Shown here: positions 62,622 to 64,000 of the stretch, piece after piece
How positions within the stretch are numbered: the first letter of the stretch is position 1
How the letters are laid out: each line of letters starts with the position of its first letter
From: Paenibacillus paridis
GTDB taxonomy: Bacteria; Bacillota; Bacilli; Paenibacillales; Paenibacillaceae
DNA: 64,000 nt
Assembly (NCBI RefSeq): GCF_006345825.1
Contig: NZ_VCIX01000079.1
Location: 80,133 to 144,132, forward strand
Direction: 5' to 3'
Notes under the pieces: generated by a model
Databases searched by the model: none
What the model was told of the DNA's origin: nothing
What the model saw: only the letters and a program-made list of their open reading frames with translations
Program-made: the position numbers and the translations under genes

Positions 62622-63904
62622 CCCTTCCCGTATTTCTCGATGGCACGACGAAGCGCCGGATGCTGCTCCGCATACGCGTCCAGTTCAATGCCTTGGACCG
62701 CTGCCTCCCAGCCCTGCTGCATGCTCTTGAAGCCTGCGCCGGCTCCGTCCGGATGCGCCAAAATGCCGCCGCCTGCCAAATGCATCACGTCAACCGTCGC
62801 CGTAGCCTCATAAGTGGCCGGTGCCATGCCCGCCCATTGCCCGGAAGAGACAACCGGCATCGTTGCATAACCGTCATACATCGGTTTTAAGCAGGCTTGA
62901 ACCGAACGAACCACCGACTCATTGCTCTCGTAAAACTTGCTGTTCAAGCCATTCACATGCAGATGGTCCGCGCCGGCCAGCCGGCACAGCTTCTGATAAG
63001 CCGAAAACTCAAAGCCCAGTCCCGGAGAGCGCGTCATCATGCCCCATTGGTTCCGATGCCCATGGATTGGCACCTCGCTGTAGCGGTTCAAATGGGCAAG
63101 GCCCGCTAGGCCAACGCTCATGATACTCACCATGACGCAGTTGCCTCCCGCCTTCACGACCAGCTCGTGATTGCGCTCCATTTCTTCGATATCGCCCGTA
63201 ATATTGAACGCGTACATGATCCGCTTGCCCGTGACGTCAGCAGCTTTGTCCACCGTCTCCATCACTGCCTTCACTCTAGCCTCCAACGGGGCATAAGGTG
63301 CGTTCGCGTTTAATTCATCATCCTTAATAAAATCGAGTCCCGCTGCCGATACATTCAAAATCATCCGCTGCAAGTCCTTCAAATCAAGGCCGATGCTTGG
63401 CTTAACAATTGTGCCTATGATCGGGCGGTCATAGACCCCCGTCAGCCTGCGCGTGCCATCGATTCCAAACTTCGGTCCGGGATAACGAGCTGCAAAAGCC
63501 TCTGGCAGCTCCAAATCGACCAGCCGAAGTCCAGACAGCTCCTGCAGCTCGAACAAATTGCCCGCAATCGCCGACATCAAGTTCGGAATCGAAGGCCCAA
63601 AGTTATGCAGCGGAAAAGAGACAGCTACCAAGCCCCGCCGATATTTCCCATCATGGCCCGCTGGCGTCTTGGCTCCCGGCAGCGTCGGTGCACTGACCGA
63701 CTCCAGTTCAATGATCTTCTCAATCCGCGCACCGAATCGCTCCTTTAGCGCATCCGTCTCGCCCGGCACCGCAGTGAACGTCCCGGTCGACTGCTCGCCC
63801 GCAATAACCTCTGCCGCCCTCTCCAGCGAATAAGGCGTTTCCACCCGGTACACCGCGACTACTCTGTCTTCGCTCAAATAACTGACCTCCCGTAATGTAA
63901 TCAT
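62618..63904 (-). CDS. RuBisCO-like protein, OiaX-like
   Basis: 428 residues, RuBisCO large-subunit fold. Conserved Lys of GTIVKPSIGL (K168) and the carbamylation/metal site IKDDE (K194, D196, E197) are present. Other sites differ from true RuBisCO: loop 6 reads NGLNSKFYE and the Ser-Gly region SSGQWAGM, so CO2 fixation is not expected. Paired with a DUF1537 kinase it fits the 3-oxo-isoapionate-4-phosphate decarboxylase (OiaX) or related XiaX group; the DK-MTP enolase of methionine salvage is less likely in this context. SD GAGGG is 6 nt before the ATG. Confidence 0.9.
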   Translation of the reverse strand: MITLREVSYLSEDRVVAVYRVETPYSLERAAEVIAGEQSTGTFTAVPGETDALKERFGARIEKIIELESVSAPTLPGAKTPAGHDGKYRRGLVAVSFPLHNFGPSIPNLMSAIAGNLFELQELSGLRLVDLELPEAFAARYPGPKFGIDGTRRLTGVYDRPIIGTIVKPSIGLDLKDLQRMILNVSAAGLDFIKDDELNANAPYAPLEARVKAVMETVDKAADVTGKRIMYAFNITGDIEEMERNHELVVKAGGNCVMVSIMSVGLAGLAHLNRYSEVPIHGHRNQWGMMTRSPGLGFEFSAYQKLCRLAGADHLHVNGLNSKFYESNESVVRSVQACLKPMYDGYATMPVVSSGQWAGMAPATYEATATVDVMHLAGGGILAHPDGAGAGFKSMQQGWEAAVQGIELDAYAEQHPALRRAIEKYGKG

Positions 63905-64000
63905 CGATTACCCTCGATAGAAAAAGCAACTCAGCGTAGCAGTGCCTATGACTAGTCATCGCTTAGTTAAACCTTCGTTTTCTCAGGCGTTTCACTCATT
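63905..64000 (-). other. right-edge sequence, possible tail of an upstream gene
   Basis: On the minus strand one frame from the edge reads SETPEKTKV and stops at 63967, which could be the C-terminus of the preceding gene of the apiose-type operon. Too short to support as a gene. The rest is the leader of the RuBisCO-like gene. Confidence 0.25.

Noticed and set aside
62618..63904. True CO2-fixing RuBisCO
   Set aside because: Loop 6 and other substrate-contact regions differ, and a DUF1537 kinase rather than phosphoribulokinase is adjacent.

Overview
The window looks like a chromosomal carbohydrate-utilisation region from a Gram-positive, low-to-moderate GC, spore-forming bacterium of the Paenibacillaceae (Paenibacillus or a close relative). 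This is inferred from triple SLH-domain surface proteins, YesM/YesN-type two-component systems, strong AGGAGG-type ribosome binding sites, XylFGH and YtfQRT-type lipoprotein importers, and very large modular glycoside hydrolases with Big_2 and CBM66-like domains. No rRNA, tRNA, CRISPR array, transposase or phage gene was seen.

Layout. (1) 1-8.5 kb, minus strand: a YtfQRT-YjfF-type furanose importer followed by a sensor kinase, an AraC-type response regulator and a second sugar-binding lipoprotein that runs off the left edge. (2) 8.7-18 kb: one 9.2-kb gene for a 3053-residue SLH-anchored enzyme with a clan-A-like barrel and two GH43 domains; a divergent chemoreceptor follows. (3) 20-23 kb: a Gfo/Idh/MocA oxidoreductase and a xylose-isomerase-like TIM-barrel protein, divergent from an AraC regulator. 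(4) 23-29.6 kb: a miscellaneous stretch with a DUF4358-like lipoprotein, a probably frameshifted lipoprotein, two tandem PAF-acetylhydrolase-like membrane hydrolases and a GNAT acetyltransferase. (5) 29.7-38.6 kb: xylose importer (XylF, XylG, XylH), an upstream binding protein/kinase/regulator sensing trio, and six tandem 123-bp repeats. (6) 38.7-44.8 kb: L-fucose catabolism (isomerase, kinase, aldolase, mutarotase) with a divergent LacI regulator and a readable promoter/operator. (7) 44.9-48.1 kb: AraC regulator, GH4 alpha-galactosidase and a cupin protein. (8) 48.1-58.8 kb: a four-gene operon coding for an SLH-anchored cohesin protein, a TlpA-like thioredoxin, a GH127-like arabinofuranosidase and a GH2 enzyme; both enzymes end in cohesin-helical-dockerin modules. 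(9) 59.1-63.9 kb: GH51 arabinofuranosidase with a small Cys-rich protein, then a DUF1537 sugar-acid kinase and a RuBisCO-like protein matching the OiaK/OiaX pair of D-apiose catabolism.

Together the genes describe attack on branched plant cell-wall glycans (arabinan, arabinoxylan, arabinogalactan and possibly rhamnogalacturonan II). Surface enzymes release arabinose, xylose, galactose, fucose and possibly apiose; ABC importers take up the sugars, dedicated kinases, isomerases and aldolases degrade them, and each block has its own regulator. The most interesting candidate system is the cohesin/dockerin operon, which could build a small surface-bound, head-to-tail arabinan-degrading complex with its own thioredoxin partner.
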